Shown: piece after piece, positions 34,792-47,446 of the stretch | Numbering within the stretch: position 1 is the stretch's first letter | Layout of the letters: every line of letters begins with the position of its first letter | Assembly: GCF_000208745.1 (NCBI RefSeq) | Contig: NC_030850.1 | Span: 15,906,498 to 15,970,497 of the forward strand | Reading direction: 5' to 3' | Length of the DNA: 64,000 bases | Source of the DNA: Theobroma cacao | Taxonomy: Eukaryota; Streptophyta; Magnoliopsida; Malvales; Malvaceae | Translations under genes and position numbers: made by a program | Notes under the pieces: generated by a model | What the model saw: only the letters and a program-made list of their open reading frames with translations | Database searches by the model: none | Told to the model about the DNA's origin: nothing

Positions 34792-35056
34792 TGTCACAAC
34801 TCAAATCCCGGGCCATAACCGACGCATGGACCCAATAGGCGTAGCCCATTTGGCCTAAGCAAGCCTCTTTACGAGATCGTGTTCCTCATTCCATCCATCA
34901 TCTTTAAACCTATGTGTTGTAATTCTCGACGATGAATGTTTTAGTAATATTTTATAGCAACTGAATATTTATATTTGTATTACCTCAAAGTACTGTCATT
35001 CATTGCCATCTCATAAGGGCATCATTATCAATCCAACACATACATACTCCATTTAT

Positions 35057-37547
35057 TATCACGACCCAATTTCCCGGGCCATGACCTGTGTATGAGCTCA
35101 ATGAGCATAGCTCACTAAGCCCAAGCAAGCCTATCCATTTACCTTTGCTTAACAATATCATGCATACACACACACCTTTTCCCGGGTGTGAACATAGCCA
35201 AAAACACAATGGCATTATCGATAATAATATACATGCACTATATCAGTCATGTATTTAGCAATTTACATTGCATACACAAGTTCACATTGTTAGATTGTAT
35301 TCATAATACAAAAGGACCCATGACTTCCAGCGGAGACATTTACAATAAAAGGGATTACTATCGAATGCCAGACACATACCCAGGAGATGTACTACGGGGA
35401 CTCCTCGATCTAGGGTCCAACAGTCACCTGATCTAAAAACATGAATTTTTATAAAACGTGAGTACAATACTCAATGAGTGAACAAGAAGGGAACAAGCAT
35501 ACCATAAGGAATGTTTATCGAAATCATGATGCATTCATTTTCTCAAAACCATGCAATTGTTTTAGCTCCTTTAAACCCCTCATGTAAACTCAACATGAGT
35601 AAATCACTTTACAAAAATCTATGCTCAACTATGGTACCAAAGAAATGGGAAATATGGCAAAACCCCACAAGTTAGCAAAATGGACAGAAAGTTTCTCGCT
35701 GCAGCGAAACAGAGCNNNNNNNNNNNNNNNNNNNNNNNNNNNNNNNNNNNNNNNNNNNNNNNNNNNNNNNNNNNNNNNNNNNNNNNNNNNNNNNNNNNNN
35801 NNNNNNNNNNNNNNNNNNNNNNNNNNNNNNNNNNNNNNNNNNNNNNNNNNNNNNNNNNNNNNNNNNNNNNNNNNNNNNNNNNNNNNNNNNNNNNNNNNNN
35901 NNNNNNNNNNNNNNNNNNNNNNNNNNNNNNNNNNNNNNNNNNNNNNNNNNNNNNNNNNNNNNNNNNNNNNNNNNNNNNNNNNNNNNNNNNNNNNNNNNNN
36001 NNNNNNNNNNNNNNNNNNNNNNNNNNNNNNNNNNNNNNNNNNNNNNNNNNNNNNNNNNNNNNNNNNNNNNNNNNNNNNNNNNNNNNNNNNNNNNNNNNNN
36101 NNNNNNNNNNNNNNNNNNNNNNNNNNNNNNNNNNNNNNNNNNNNNNNNNNNNNNNNNNNNNNNNNNNNNNNNNNNNNNNNNNNNNNNNNNNNNNNNNNNN
36201 NNNNNNNNNNNNNNNNNNNNNNNNNNNNNNNNNNNNNNNNNNNNNNNNNNNNNNNNNNNNNNNNNNNNNNNNNNNNNNNNNNNNNNNNNNNNNNNNNNNN
36301 NNNNNNNNNNNNNNNNNNNNNNNNNNNNNNNNNNNNNNNNNNNNNNNNNNNNNNNNNNNNNNNNNNNNNNNNNNNNNNNNNNNNNNNNNNNNNNNNNNNN
36401 NNNNNNNNNNNNNNNNNNNNNNNNNNNNNNNNNNNNNNNNNNNNNNNNNNNNNNNNNNNNNNNNNNNNNNNNNNNNNNNNNNNNNNNNNNNNNNNNNNNN
36501 NNNNNNNNNNNNNNNNNNNNNNNNNNNNNNNNNNNNNNNNNNNNNNNNNNNNNNNNNNNNNNNNNNNNNNNNNNNNNNNNNNNNNNNNNNNNNNNNNNNN
36601 NNNNNNNNNNNNNNNNAAATCAAGAACAAAAGCATGGGTAAGCTAGGTATCAAGGAGAATTAAAGAAATTCTAACTTACCTAGCTTGTTTCCTTGATTTT
36701 TTCACTTTTTCTTTGAATTTCCACCTAGGTTTTCTTGTTTTTCCCTTTGTTCTTCCTTTGTTCTTGTCGCTGGTTACCTAGGCCGAATATGGTGAGAGAA
36801 TTGGGGATTTAATGGGCTGATTTCTATAGAAAATAATAAAATAATCAAGCATGCCACGTGTCACATGCTTATTGGCCCAATATTTTTTTAACTTTTTGAC
36901 TTTTTCTTCTTAATTTTCCACCACAAATATTCTGGTATTTATCCAATCTTACCACAATTAAAATCCTTTGGTCTTGACAAGTGCTGGGGTGAAAAATTTA
37001 TCGATTTACCCCTGGGATAAAAAAATTATGATTTTGCCCCTATACTCCAAAATGTACCGAAATCACATTATTTCTACTTTTCAACCTCAAATAACACTAA
37101 TATTGATCAATATTAACCAAATGAGGCAAAAATCATTTTATAAAAATTCTCGTTTAGTCCTCTAGTGGCAAAATTACCATTTTGCCCTTGTGCTCAAAAA
37201 ATACTGAGAATCACAATTTTTCACTGTTAAACATCATTTTATACTCCAATAATCATAATTATATTTCATATAATTATTCTTGGTCAAATGTGATCAAATC
37301 TTGGCTAGAAATCTCCATTTTATCATCAAATGGTAAAATAACCGTTTTGTCCATAATCGGTCAATTTTTCTGATGAACTCCAAACTGGACCTTGAACTCC
37401 GAATCACTATTCTAAACCATTCTGTGGGTTTCAATATTTTCAAATTCCTCTTAGAATTTCTATTTGAACTAGTTCAAGGTTCGATTTAACTTAGTTGTAC
37501 CACTCGGTACAATATCGTCTTTTAATCGAGCTTGACAGGGTCTCACA
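35057..37547 (-). mobile_element. Solo LTR D2 (gypsy, TGTCACGACCC type)
   Basis: It runs from TATCACGACCCAATTT (first G mutated) to GGGTCTCACA, with the duplication TTTAT at 35052-35056 and 37548-37552; the empty site is visible in the left LTR of B2 (about 27845). Same family as D1. A gap (35716-36616) lies inside. No coding content. Confidence 0.86.
35716..36616. other. Assembly gap (N)
   Basis: 901 undetermined bases inside solo LTR D2, starting right after a TTTCTCGCTGCAGCGAAAC palindrome. Confidence 0.99.
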
Positions 37548-38045
37548 TTTATAACATGACTCTTAGTAGTTTACATTACATATGCGTGTGGACGGACAAA
37601 AGACTCTCAGCTGTCAGTGGAGTGACTTTAAGTGAAGGTACCGCTACTGAGATGCCATAGTACCTACCAAGAAGACGAGCATACGTGGACACTCATTAGG
37701 TCCCAACTGCCTCCGAATTTGAAAACATGACATTTAAAAACAGTGAGTATAAACCCAGTGAGTGAACATAAAAAGGGAACAAGCAACAATAAGAAAAGTT
37801 GATAATCATGATGCACTTATTTGAAAACAATGCAACTTACTTCAAGTTCTTATTAAAATCCCTCCATTAAACCCCTAGTTATTAAATCATTTAATGAAGG
37901 AACCATACTTAGTATGAAATTAGAAAAATAGGAAATTTCCAACAATTATCCAAGTAAGGCAGTATAAACAAAATGTTTCTCCTTGAAATAAAATCAATTT
38001 GCAAATAACGGCAAATTTTCAAAATTCATCATGTGCATCTCACCC

Positions 38046-38142
38046 AGCTCATGTGCATCCCACCACATCGTGCATATAGCCGGACATCCCATCTCATCGA
38101 GCTCATGTGTATCCCACCACATCGTGCACATAGCCGGATAGT
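38046..38142 (+). repeat. Two-copy 54-base repeat in B2 right LTR
   Basis: Counterpart of 28335-28445: CTCATGTGCATCCCACCACA and TCGTGCATATAGCCGGACA, then a second copy with minor changes. Confidence 0.7.
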
Positions 38143-40111
38143 ATCACCATCCATCTCCTTCACCATCGTCATCACCAGCAAGTGCACACTCACGCCGCAC
38201 AAGCACGGTTGCATTTGTCACACAATGGTACCATTTATGACATAGTATATATATATATCAACATTATAAAAAAAACATATGGATTCATCCTTTTACACAT
38301 TTCACTTTTCACAACATCAAACATTTTATCAAGCGCTTGTTCCCAAGAAATTTTAAAGCAAAAACCGATGAAATTTCCAAATGATTCATTGAAACACGTA
38401 AACATTTTCCCAAAACATTTTGAAATGCAAGTTCACACACCTTATGACAGCGAAAAATTACATCGCTATTTGTTCGGAGGCGTATCTAGCTATTCTACTT
38501 GCCGGTCACTCGTTATTCTTTCCAGCACGCCACCACCGTGCACTATCTTTACTTTTGTACTTCCTAGCAACAATCCCAATTCAATATCTTTAGTGTACCT
38601 CATTTCTACTTCTCTTTTTCCTTCAATCATGAATCCTCATCCAATTAACTTATATCTTGACACATTCTTTGCTAAAGTGGCCTTTTATCTTTACTTGCGT
38701 AATTCTTTAGATTATGGATACCGGCAACTTATTTATGACTCTAGCACATATATAAATCTTGTCTAAGGATATTTATCAAGTTTATCCATCATTTTCACAA
38801 CAATTACCTAACATATGACAGCAACTATAAATTTACTTCCATCAACATTTTCTAAGGCTACATGTACTACCATCCTCATTTACTGTTGCCACCAAGCATA
38901 ACATTAATATTCATTCGTGCACACCAACATGCATAACCTTTTAAACCTTTCCTAACAACACATATCTACACACCAAAGTTCCAATCAATATAATTGCCTT
39001 CCAATCATACCCATCACATCACAATAACCCTACATATGCAGGTAATCATTCTCACCATACTAGACCAATCATAAGCTTCAAATTATAGCATTAAGCTTAC
39101 CACTTGGTTTTAGCTTGAATTTCACCTAGTGAAATTCATAATTTTCTCACACCCATGGCCACCATAGCTGCCACAAAATGATTCACACATCATTTTTTCA
39201 AGAATTTAACCAACCATAAGCTTAAAAACACAAAATCCTTACCTTAGCTTGCTTGAATTACAAAACCAAGCTTTTCTTCCTTTTTCTCTTTTTTTCTTGC
39301 TTCGCCTCCTAGGGTTTATATGTGCTGGAAATTGGGGTTTAAAACTTTAGGTTTAGTGCACAATAAGTTTGGAGAAGAAAGAAGTAAGAAAAGAAAGGAA
39401 ATAAGAAGAAAATAATGAAAAGAAATTAAAAAACTCCATTTTCATGGTGGTAAAGGTGAATATGGCGTTGGGTGGGGAGGAAGAAAAAAAAGTTGCTGGA
39501 AGTTGGTGGAAGCTACTAGATAATGATATTTACAGCCAAAGCTTATCCAATTTTTCATGCAATTACAATAATGCTCTTAACAAGGTGGCTTATCTTACTT
39601 CTATCCTTTGTGCAATCTTTTTAATCTTTTGACACTGAGAAAAGGTCCAAAATCCTCTGAAAAGGTCCCTTGAATGCCTCCCAAAATCCTTAGGTTTTAA
39701 AGTCCCATAAAATTGTTAATTGTGGAAAATACGGTGAGGGTCGCAGCTCTCAATTTCCAGCGCTGCGGTGCTCAAAGGTTCTGCCAAATTCTGTTCCTCT
39801 GGCACAGTACTTTCACTTCAACAAAGATTTTGACCATCTTCCCGCCTGAACTATGTAAAGTAATAAACATCAAAGTTGTATCGCTTTCTCTTAGCTTTTT
39901 AATGGTCTAAAAATCATGTCATTTGGACTTGTGTAGTGAGAGATATACTTGAAAAACTGAAATATATGCAAATAGAGCAACAGTCCATTGTGCATCTTTC
40001 TTCACCAATTGAAATTATTTTTGATCCTACTCCTATAGAAACATAAAATAAATATAAATAACATAAAACTAGCATTGTTAGCCACTATATCAAGGTACAG
40101 GGTACTACAAC

Positions 40112-41041
40112 AACTTTATCATTCTTCTCAACTGTGAAGTCATCACTATTGCTCTAAGTTGCTATCATCATTTTCTTCTTAAATTTTCTTGTAATGTTCC
40201 TCATGTTGTTGTCAAGAATTCATATTTTGTGTGACTAGGCCTTTTGGAATCAAAACATATCAAGTAATCTATTGCATGTTCTTCTTTAGTCACATCTCTC
40301 CTTGTAGGTTTCCTATTTCTAAGGTCTTTCTACATGAGTTTATTAAATTTCCTAGCTAACAAAGCTATGTCCTCCTCATTTTCACTCTAACTCTTAGTGT
40401 TTCGCTCTTTTTCCTCAACTATAGATTTAAAGGCTATTCCTTTTTTGTTTGAGCTCTACTTTCTTAGGTTTTTCCCTCTCATTCCCATGTTTGAGTGTCA
40501 TTTTATAAGTGATAATGGAACCTATAAGCTCCTCTAACTTAAAATAATTTAGATTTTTAGCCTCTTTTATAGTCATGACTTTAGGTGTCCAAGACTTAGG
40601 TAATTTATACAAAATTTTCTTGACAAGTTGGCCATTAGGAAAGTCTCTCCTTGAAACCTTTAAACCTTCTACAATGTTGGTAAATCTTTCAAACATCTCA
40701 TTTATGGACACATCTTCTTTCATCCTAAATAGTTCACAGTCATAAGTGAGCAATCCAATCTTGGATTCCTTTACTTGATTGGTTCCCTCATATGTGGTTT
40801 CTAAGGTATCCTAAATTTACTTTGCATTTTCACACATACACACTTTATTAAACTCACTAGCTCTTAAGGCATAAAGAAGAATGTTATAAGCCTTATAATT
40901 TAGTTGAATTAGTTTCTTATCTTTGTCATCCCATTCCTTCCTAGACATAACAATTATTTTACCATCTACCTTTTTACTTGGAATATGTGGACTATTTAGA
41001 ATGACATTCCAAATATATAAGTCCATAGATTGAATAAACAT
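40112..41041 (-). pseudogene. Gag remnant 1 in element E (SIRE-like)
   Basis: On the minus strand from 41041: SMDLYIWNVILNSPHIPSKK, KEWDDKDKKLIQLNYKAYNI and ALRASEFNKVCMCENAK, then after a stop region LLTYDCELFRMKEDVSINEM, FTNIVEGLK and KILYKLPKSW (to 40427). This is the UBN2-type capsid region of SIRE-like copia gag. Further down (about 40290-40240) ICFDSKRPSHTKYEF is a zinc knuckle whose second and last cysteines are lost. The frame is interrupted several times, then cut by the B2 LTR at 40109. Confidence 0.8.
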
Positions 41042-41206
41042 TTTTGCATGTTTCTTCTAATAAAGATAGTTTGTACCTATAAAAAGAGGTAGCCTTTAGA
41101 TCAATTACCCTTCACCGAGTACAATTGCCATCACCTCCATTTTTATGATTTGAGCTTCTACAACAGATCTCTCAACGGTGGTTAGACCTACAAAATTTAA
41201 AACCAA

Positions 41207-41218
41207 GCTCTGATATCA
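41207..41218 (-). other. Primer-binding site of element E
   Basis: On the minus strand TGATATCAGAGC lies two bases after the right LTR end, one change from the initiator-Met complement TGGTATCAGAGC. Confidence 0.78.
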
Positions 41219-41220
41219 GT

Positions 41221-42775
41221 TGTTGGTGTAGAAGTCTCAAAGGGGAATGTACCAAAAGGGAGGTGAATTGGTATATTAAAATTCTGTGAAAATCTAAGTA
41301 TAAAAACAAAACTTTTTCACCTAAAAATATTTTTTAATATTAAAAACAAGTTGTCAACAATAAAATGCTAAATATAAAAATAATATACCAAAGTAAAATA
41401 TTTTTCCTAAGTTAAATGCTAACTATGAACAATAAAAGGAAAAATATTTTCCTAAGTGCACAACAATAAATCAAAATAAAACTATTTTCCTAAGACTAAT
41501 TTGAACAATAAATAAGAATGTAGAAAATTAAAAAAAAAAGATAAAGAATTCATAGTTGTTCGACTTTTTTGATACTTACATCCACTTCCTTGGTAACCAA
41601 GGAATTTCAATTCACTATCAAGGATTCTTGCTGTATAATGAGACAAAGTGATAACCCTCACAAAATTCACAAAGAGATTCTTGTTTCTTAACGGGATTAA
41701 GCGATAATCCTTACAATGGCTTTTTCATAGGATCAAGCGATAACCCTTACACAATCCACAAAGGGATTCTTGCTTTTTAACAAGATTAAGTGATAACCCA
41801 CAAGTAGCTTTTAAAGTTAAGCTAGAACCTTTACAAGATGCATGTACAAAGAAATAATAACAAAGATTTGCCTTACAAAAGTTGGATGAGAGAGATTTTA
41901 GCTTAAGTGTAGTGAAAGAAGAAAAATCAGCTTAAATGAAGCAAATATTCAACTTTGTAAGCTTGATGGAAGACTAAAATGAACTTAAACAGTGAGGATA
42001 AGCTTTTGGATGTCTTTATAAGGTTTGAAGCTTTCGAGTCTTCTCTTGCTTCCAAATAGCTCACATGCAGCTATTTATAACTAAGTAAAGTTTAAAGCTG
42101 TTAGCCACAAGTTTAAATCAAATTTGACCATTGTTAAAGCTTAAGAATCAACTAAGATACTCTTAGGCTCAACTATGTTCTTCAAATTTCTCAAATTAAG
42201 GCTCTATAGTTGATTATAACCTTCCTCTATTCGATCCATCTCTTCAGAATGTGTTTTTTGCAAATTTGAGCTGCTATAGTCGATTATGCCTTCTCTATAG
42301 TCAACTATGTCTGTGTAAAGTTAACTTTTTCATGCTTTTCACTTGTCAAGGTCGACAATGTCTATTCAAAAGTTGATTTTCTTGAACTTTCAAGAATAAG
42401 GTTGTCTATAGCTTTATAATCTTCAAGGTTTGCACTCTTTCTGCCTTTGGATCGACTCAACCTTCTTTAGGATCGACTCTTGACTTTGTCTTGAGGTTTC
42501 CTTATCTTTTTGGTGCTTCTCTTCAGCTATCTCTTATTTTCCTTGTTAATACATTCAAATGACATTTCAAGGCATGTTTATTCTTGCATTCTTAGCTAAA
42601 TATGCATTGTTTGACAGCTTATAAGATGTTTTCCAATGAAGCATGGCTTTTCAAACAATTTTGTAACCTTAGGGGATTAAAAATGTATTTGAGACAATTT
42701 CAAATGCTTAACATTAAGTTCAAGATAACATGTGATTTTTGTCAAATCAAAACATGATGTAACTCATGACTAACA
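41221..42775 (-). repeat. Element E, right LTR (5' LTR)
   Basis: 1555 bases from TGTTGGTGTAGAAG to TGACTAACA on the plus strand, followed by TSD GTAAC. Collinear with 18178-18919 plus 22789-23800. Confidence 0.85.
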
Positions 42776-42780
42776 GTAAC

Positions 42781-43140
42781 CACACCCTTGAAGGAGGTAT
42801 TTGTGGTAGAACATGAATATAGAGCTTGTATGGTTAAAGTTAAGGGAAGAGACACTTAAACAAATCTGGCTCTACTAGATATGCTAGACTTTGATGTGAA
42901 ACTTAGGAAGGATTGGTTATCTCCCAACTACACTGGTGTGGATTGTCATCACAAGAGGGTGAAGTTTTAATACCCTAGAAAGACACCATGCTATATTTAA
43001 AGAGATCACAACATGGCATCGAGTAGGGTGATTTCAATCATGACTACTTGTAGATTTATGAGGCAAAAGTGCCAAGGATTTTTTGCTATATTCTTGGATA
43101 CCCAAGTAAAAATGGTTAATGTGGTAGATGTGCCAATTAT
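42781..43140 (+). pseudogene. Element C protease C-terminal part and linker
   Basis: Resumes the protease cut by E: VFVVEHEYRACMVKVKGRDT, a stop, then LALLDMLDFDVKLRKDWLSP and GVDCHHKRVKF, the usual D.D.ILGMDWL...VDC segment of chromovirus protease. Several stops. Confidence 0.8.
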
Positions 43141-43870
43141 CAGAGATATATTGATGTATTCTCGAATGAGTTACCTGAATTACCTCTAGCTAAGGAGACA
43201 AAGTTTTGTATAGACTCGATGTAAGACACCAATCCAATTTCTATACCACTTTACCAAATAACACAAGCAAAGCTCAAGAATTAGTTAGAGGATTTTCTGA
43301 ATAAGGGTTTCATGCAACCTAGTGTCCAACCATTAGGTGCACCGATATTGTTTGTGAAGAAAAATGATGGCTCGATAAGGCTTTGTATCAACTACAAATA
43401 ATTGAACAAAGTAACCATAAAGAACAAGTACCCTCTCCCAAGAATAGATGACTTATTTGATTAGTGGCAAGGGGCCAAGTGTTTCTCCAAGATTGACTTG
43501 CGATTGGGTTATCATCAGTTGAGGATTAAAGATGAAGTCACACCCAAGACTATTTTTTGCATGAGGTATAGTAATTATGAGTTTTTGGTTATGTCATTTG
43601 GATGGACTAATGCCTTTGCAATTTTCATGGACATGATGAACAAAGTGTTCAAAGCCTATTTAAACAAATTTGTGATAGTGTTCTTCGATGATATATTGGT
43701 AAACTTGAGGAATCAAGAAAAACACGAGCAACACTTGAGAATCATGTTATAGATTTTGAAGAAGCACCAGTTATGTGCTAAGTTCTCCAAGGATGAGTTG
43801 TAGCTTAATTGTATAAGCTTTTTGGGCCACATAGTGTTTAAGGACAGGGTAATAGTGGACCAATAGAAAA
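43141..43870 (+). pseudogene. Element C reverse transcriptase
   Basis: Gypsy RT blocks in order: [78 protein letters not shown] (43560-43615) and [10 protein letters not shown], with the catalytic YVDD position as FFDD, so both aspartates are kept. An 84-codon frame (43498-43752) is open; TAG and TAA codons interrupt the rest. Confidence 0.88.
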
Positions 43871-44470
43871 TTGAGGCAATGGAAAATTGGTTGGGGTCGA
43901 TGTTAGTGACGGAGATCTATATCTTCTTGGAATTGGTCGGCTACAAACATAAGTTTGTCAAGGATTTTTCTAGGATCATTGGCCTTATGACTAAGTTGAC
44001 CTAAAAACGTGTTAAGTTCATTTGATTGATACATGTATGGAAAGCTTTGAGAAATTTAAGACTTGTTCTACCACATCTCTTGTGTTGAGTTTGCCATGTG
44101 GCATAGGGGGTTACACGATTTAGTGCAACGCTTCATGAGTAGGACTTGGATGTGTGTTGATGTAATATGAAAATGTGATAACGTACGCATCTAGACAGCT
44201 CAAGAGACATAAGCAAAATTACCCCACCCATGATTTGAAGATTACCGCTATAGTATTCACTTTGAAGATTTAGAGGAAACATTTGTACTGGAAGACTTGT
44301 GAGATCTATATGGACCACAAGAGCCTTAAATATATCTTTGAGTAAAGAGATCTCAACCTTAGGCAGCATTGATAGATAAAGTTGCTTAAGGATTATGACT
44401 ATTCTATTTCTACCATCCCAACAAAGCCAATATAGTAGTGGATGCTTTGAACTAGAAATCTATGGAGTTT
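43871..44470 (+). pseudogene. Element C RNase H region
   Basis: [20 protein letters not shown] (44185-44245), VFTLKI and YMDHKSLKYIFE match the gypsy RNase H pattern YASRQLK.HE.NYPTHDLEL..VVFALK...Y.DHKSLKY. Frequent stops on either side. Confidence 0.85.
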
Positions 44471-45610
44471 AGCCCACATCTCAATTGGTAAGAGATGACT
44501 AGAGTCAGGTATGCACAACTTGTGTGAGATAGGCATTCGAATTGAGATTGATGATTCAAAGACATTGTTTGTTCATTTTAGAGTGAGGTTGATCTTGATC
44601 GATCATATTAAGGAAGCTCGAGGCAAGGATGATTTTGTGGCAAAAGCTTTAGAGGATCCTCAAGGGAAAAAAAGACAATTATTCATTAGAGGCATAGATA
44701 GACTACTCAAATACTGGTTTAGAGTGTATGTCTTGAATATTGAATATCTAAGACAAGAGATCTTGGAAGAAGCTCATGTGACAACTTATGTAGTACATCC
44801 AAGCACCACCAAGATATATCATGAATTGAAGGAGTTGTATTGGTGGGAAAATCTGAAAAGAGATGTGGCAAAATTTGTGGCCAAGTATTTAGTGAGCGAA
44901 CAAGTTAAGGCAGAGCATCAAAGGCCTGCTAGCTTATTATAGCCTTTACTTGTTCTCGAATGAAACTGAGAACACATTTTTATGGATTTTGTGATGAGAC
45001 TACCTCGAAGAAGTAAAAGGTGTGATTTGATTTGGGTGATAGTCGATAAACTAACTAATTTCGCTCATTTTTTGTTGATAAATACCACTTATGGAGCAAC
45101 ATAATATGTCAGACTTTATATGGACGAAATAGTGCAATTGTGCGGAGTTCTTGTCACTATAATATCGGATAGAGGCATACAGTTTACTAGTTGATTTTAG
45201 GGGAAAATGCAAGAGGCATTGAGAACTAAGCTAAATTGTAGTATTGTTTTCCACCCATAGACAAATGGGCAATCTAAGAGGACTATTCAAACTTTAGAAG
45301 GCATGTTGATAGCTTATGTCATAGACTTTAAAGTCACTTGGGATCGACATTATCTTCCAAGTTAGTATTCAAATGGTGTGTTATGATGCTTTATATAAAC
45401 GTAAGTGTCGATCGCCAATATGTTAGTTTGAGATTTGTGAGCAGAAGTTACTTAGACTAGAGATGGTTCCAAGGATCACCGAAAAGATCTAGTTGATTAA
45501 AGAGAGAATGTTGGTGGCACAAAGTTGTTAAAAATTCTATGCCAACCATTGGCGTCGAGATTTGGAATTTAAGGTTTGTGACCACATGTTTCTTAGAGTC
45601 TCACCAACAC
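44471..45610 (+). pseudogene. Element C integrase
   Basis: A 143-codon open stretch (44511-44942) holds the N-terminal region: EEAHVTTYVVHPSTTKIYHE, LYWWENLKRDVAKFVAKYLV, SEQVKAEHQRPASLL. The HHCC finger keeps both histidines, but the CxxC is lost (YLVSEQ). The catalytic core follows in broken frames: FMDFVMRLPRRSK, SDRGIQFTS and the [17 protein letters not shown] helix, preserving D, D and a plausible E. Ends at VCDHMFLRVSPT where solo LTR H is inserted. Confidence 0.85.
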
Positions 45611-45615
45611 ATCAA

Positions 45616-47446
45616 TGTTGGAATGAGCCTTGCAGCCAATTAGATTAGTCAAGGCTTAGTTCCAATCATGCAATCATATCATTCACATCGAATGATCAAA
45701 GGTTTTCATTCATCAATAAGACATCAGTTATTAAGGTTATAAGTCTATTGGATGAAGTCCATGAGGTTAATATGCCTTGCAAGGGAATTGAAATGGGTTA
45801 TAATTATGAGATCCTTATATATCAAAGCATAATCTTTAAATGTTCCTAGTCGATGTATCATTGAGACTGGACAACAATGATGCCTAGAGACTAGTACATT
45901 CAATATTCCTTACTTAAAAACTAAGTAAGAAGTAAGTAAGTAAGTATAGAGATACTTTATGTAGGTGCTTATTCTTGGAACAAGTTCACTGAACCTAACC
46001 CGACATGATAAATGCATTTGGTATCTCACTCTAATGTCTATGCAAATATTTCTCATGTGTCAGTCGTGTAAATACTTCTTAGACTTGAGACATCAAGTTG
46101 TCTTATATGTGGAGTGCTATATTTTGATTATATCCTTATAGGTCCTACTAAGGATGCCAAATCAGGATAGGATTGGTTGTAACATAAAGCATGTGAAGGC
46201 AAATGAGTGGTCAAGATAGGAATCATTGCCCTAAGTGATTCAGGGGACATGTTCTAACAATTCTTAATTGATATTAGCTATTGAAGTCCTTGGCCAAAGC
46301 GACTTGGAGATTATGAAAAAGAGTTTCATAAGTCTCTATAAAGCTAATGATCTAACTTCAAGACTGAATATGGAGGTCAATAAGAGTAGACATTGCACCA
46401 TGCTTTTATCATCTCCAAGATATATGATGAGAGAATGAATTATACTGATGACTGCACACTGAAAAGTTTCCAAAGAACCTTTCGACTCTTTTAACAATTA
46501 AATGGCCATGATGCATTGTTAGATGTCAATCTTGGTCTATGAAATTGAATTAACTAATTTATAATGAATATGATTCATTTAAATTAATTAATTAAGATTT
46601 CAATTCAATTTCATTGCCAACATATTAGGAATCTAATGAGTCACACACAAGTTACATTATGGATTAAATTAGGATTGTGATCATTTAAGTTGAACTTAAA
46701 TCATACATTAGGCTTTTAACTTCTAAGGACTTAATTAAAATATTTTAATTAATTTTTAGGCAAATTTTATAAATAGTTATAGTATTAAAGCCTTAATTGC
46801 AAATAAATAAAATAAAATAATTTAATTTTAATTTACAATGACTTAATTAAAAGGTTTAATTAAGTGTTGGGCCAATATTATAAATATTTATAATATTGAG
46901 GCCCTAATTGCAATTAAAAAAGTTAATTTAACCTAAGTATAAATATCACTTTTAACTATTCTTCTATTGACACAAAAAAAGAGAAAGAAAAACCTAGACA
47001 GAAAACTGTCAAAAAACTCTCTAGCCATTCATTCCCTTGTGAGACTTGGAAAAGAGTTTTCCATCTTTCATATTCGACCTAGGACTGTATGTGAGGAAGA
47101 ATAAGACAATTGTTGTCCACTTTGCTAGCATAAAGCATAGTTTAAAGCTCCCGTCTTGCTAAAAGTTCAAGTGCAACCATGTGTGCAACTGTTGGAGGCT
47201 AAGCATTCATGTAGCTTGGGTTTTTTTCTCCCTTTGTGGTGTTCACGGGTTTGAGAAGGAATATGGTGCCATCATGATTGCCATATTACTTGGCAAGGTA
47301 ATCAAATTCAATTTCTAGATTGTTCCTCTTAATAGTTTTTGTTTGTATTAAAACCTACCATGGAGATCCATGCTAGGGGGCATGGATTTTGTTTAAGATT
47401 TAATTTTATTCCAATGCATATGATCTATTCCATGTTGTTCCCAACA
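45616..47446 (+). mobile_element. Solo LTR H (TGTTGG...CCAACA)
   Basis: 1831 bases from TGTTGGAATGAGCC to TTGTTCCCAACA with perfect terminal TGTTGG/CCAACA. The flanks ATCAA (45611-45615) and ATTAA (47447-47451) are a 5-base duplication with one transition; joining across it restores the integrase frame I-K-R-F. A TATAAATA at 46938-46945 suggests plus orientation. No PBS, PPT or coding region. Clade unknown, possibly copia from its termini. Confidence 0.82.

Larger units (their letters stand above)
27584..40109 (-). mobile_element. Element B2: non-autonomous gypsy-like LTR element (LARD-like), minus
   Basis: LTRs 27584-30415 and 34792-40109 (the latter split by D2) flank a 4376-base interior without coding sequence. 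Net LTR lengths are 2832 and about 2822 bases and they are highly similar, so the insertion is relatively recent. The PBS on the minus strand (GTGCTATCAGAGCTC, 34775-34789) and PPT (AAGTGGGGAAGA, 30417-30428) set the orientation. No clear duplication flanks it (GAAGC at the left, ACAAC at the right), and the gag sequence does not rejoin across it, so a deletion or rearrangement accompanied or followed insertion into E. Confidence 0.82.
34792..40109 (-). repeat. Element B2, right LTR (5' LTR), split by D2
   Basis: 34792-35056 and 37553-40109 match the left LTR closely, ending GGGTACTACA. The interruption is solo LTR D2. Confidence 0.82.
18178..42775 (-). mobile_element. Ty1/copia element E (SIRE-like), minus, heavily nested
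   Basis: Two homologous LTRs bound it. The left starts at 18178 (TATTAGTCTATAAG, decayed from TGTTGG) and ends GGCTAACA at 23800; the right is 41221-42775. TSDs are GTAAC. On the minus strand the PBS is next to the right LTR (41207-41218) and the PPT next to the left (23803-23818), so transcription ran right to left. Only gag debris is recognisable inside (40112-41041 and 26880-27619); I find no integrase, RT or RNase H. About 3 kb before the PPT is non-coding and AT-rich. It contains A2 in its left LTR and B2 in its interior. Confidence 0.82.

Noticed and set aside
35621..36663. Long open frames across the gap in D2
   Set aside because: Artefacts of the N run within a solo LTR.
38182..38766. 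194-codon open frame in the B2 right LTR, with a 113-codon partner in the left LTR (28680-29021)
   Set aside because: The two LTRs were copies of one template, so a shared frame is not independent evidence. Many differences between them change the amino acid, the composition is low-complexity, and B1 does not keep the frame.
44133..44369. Minus-strand frame in the RNase H region of element C
   Set aside because: The plus strand encodes recognisable RNase H motifs; this is its complement.
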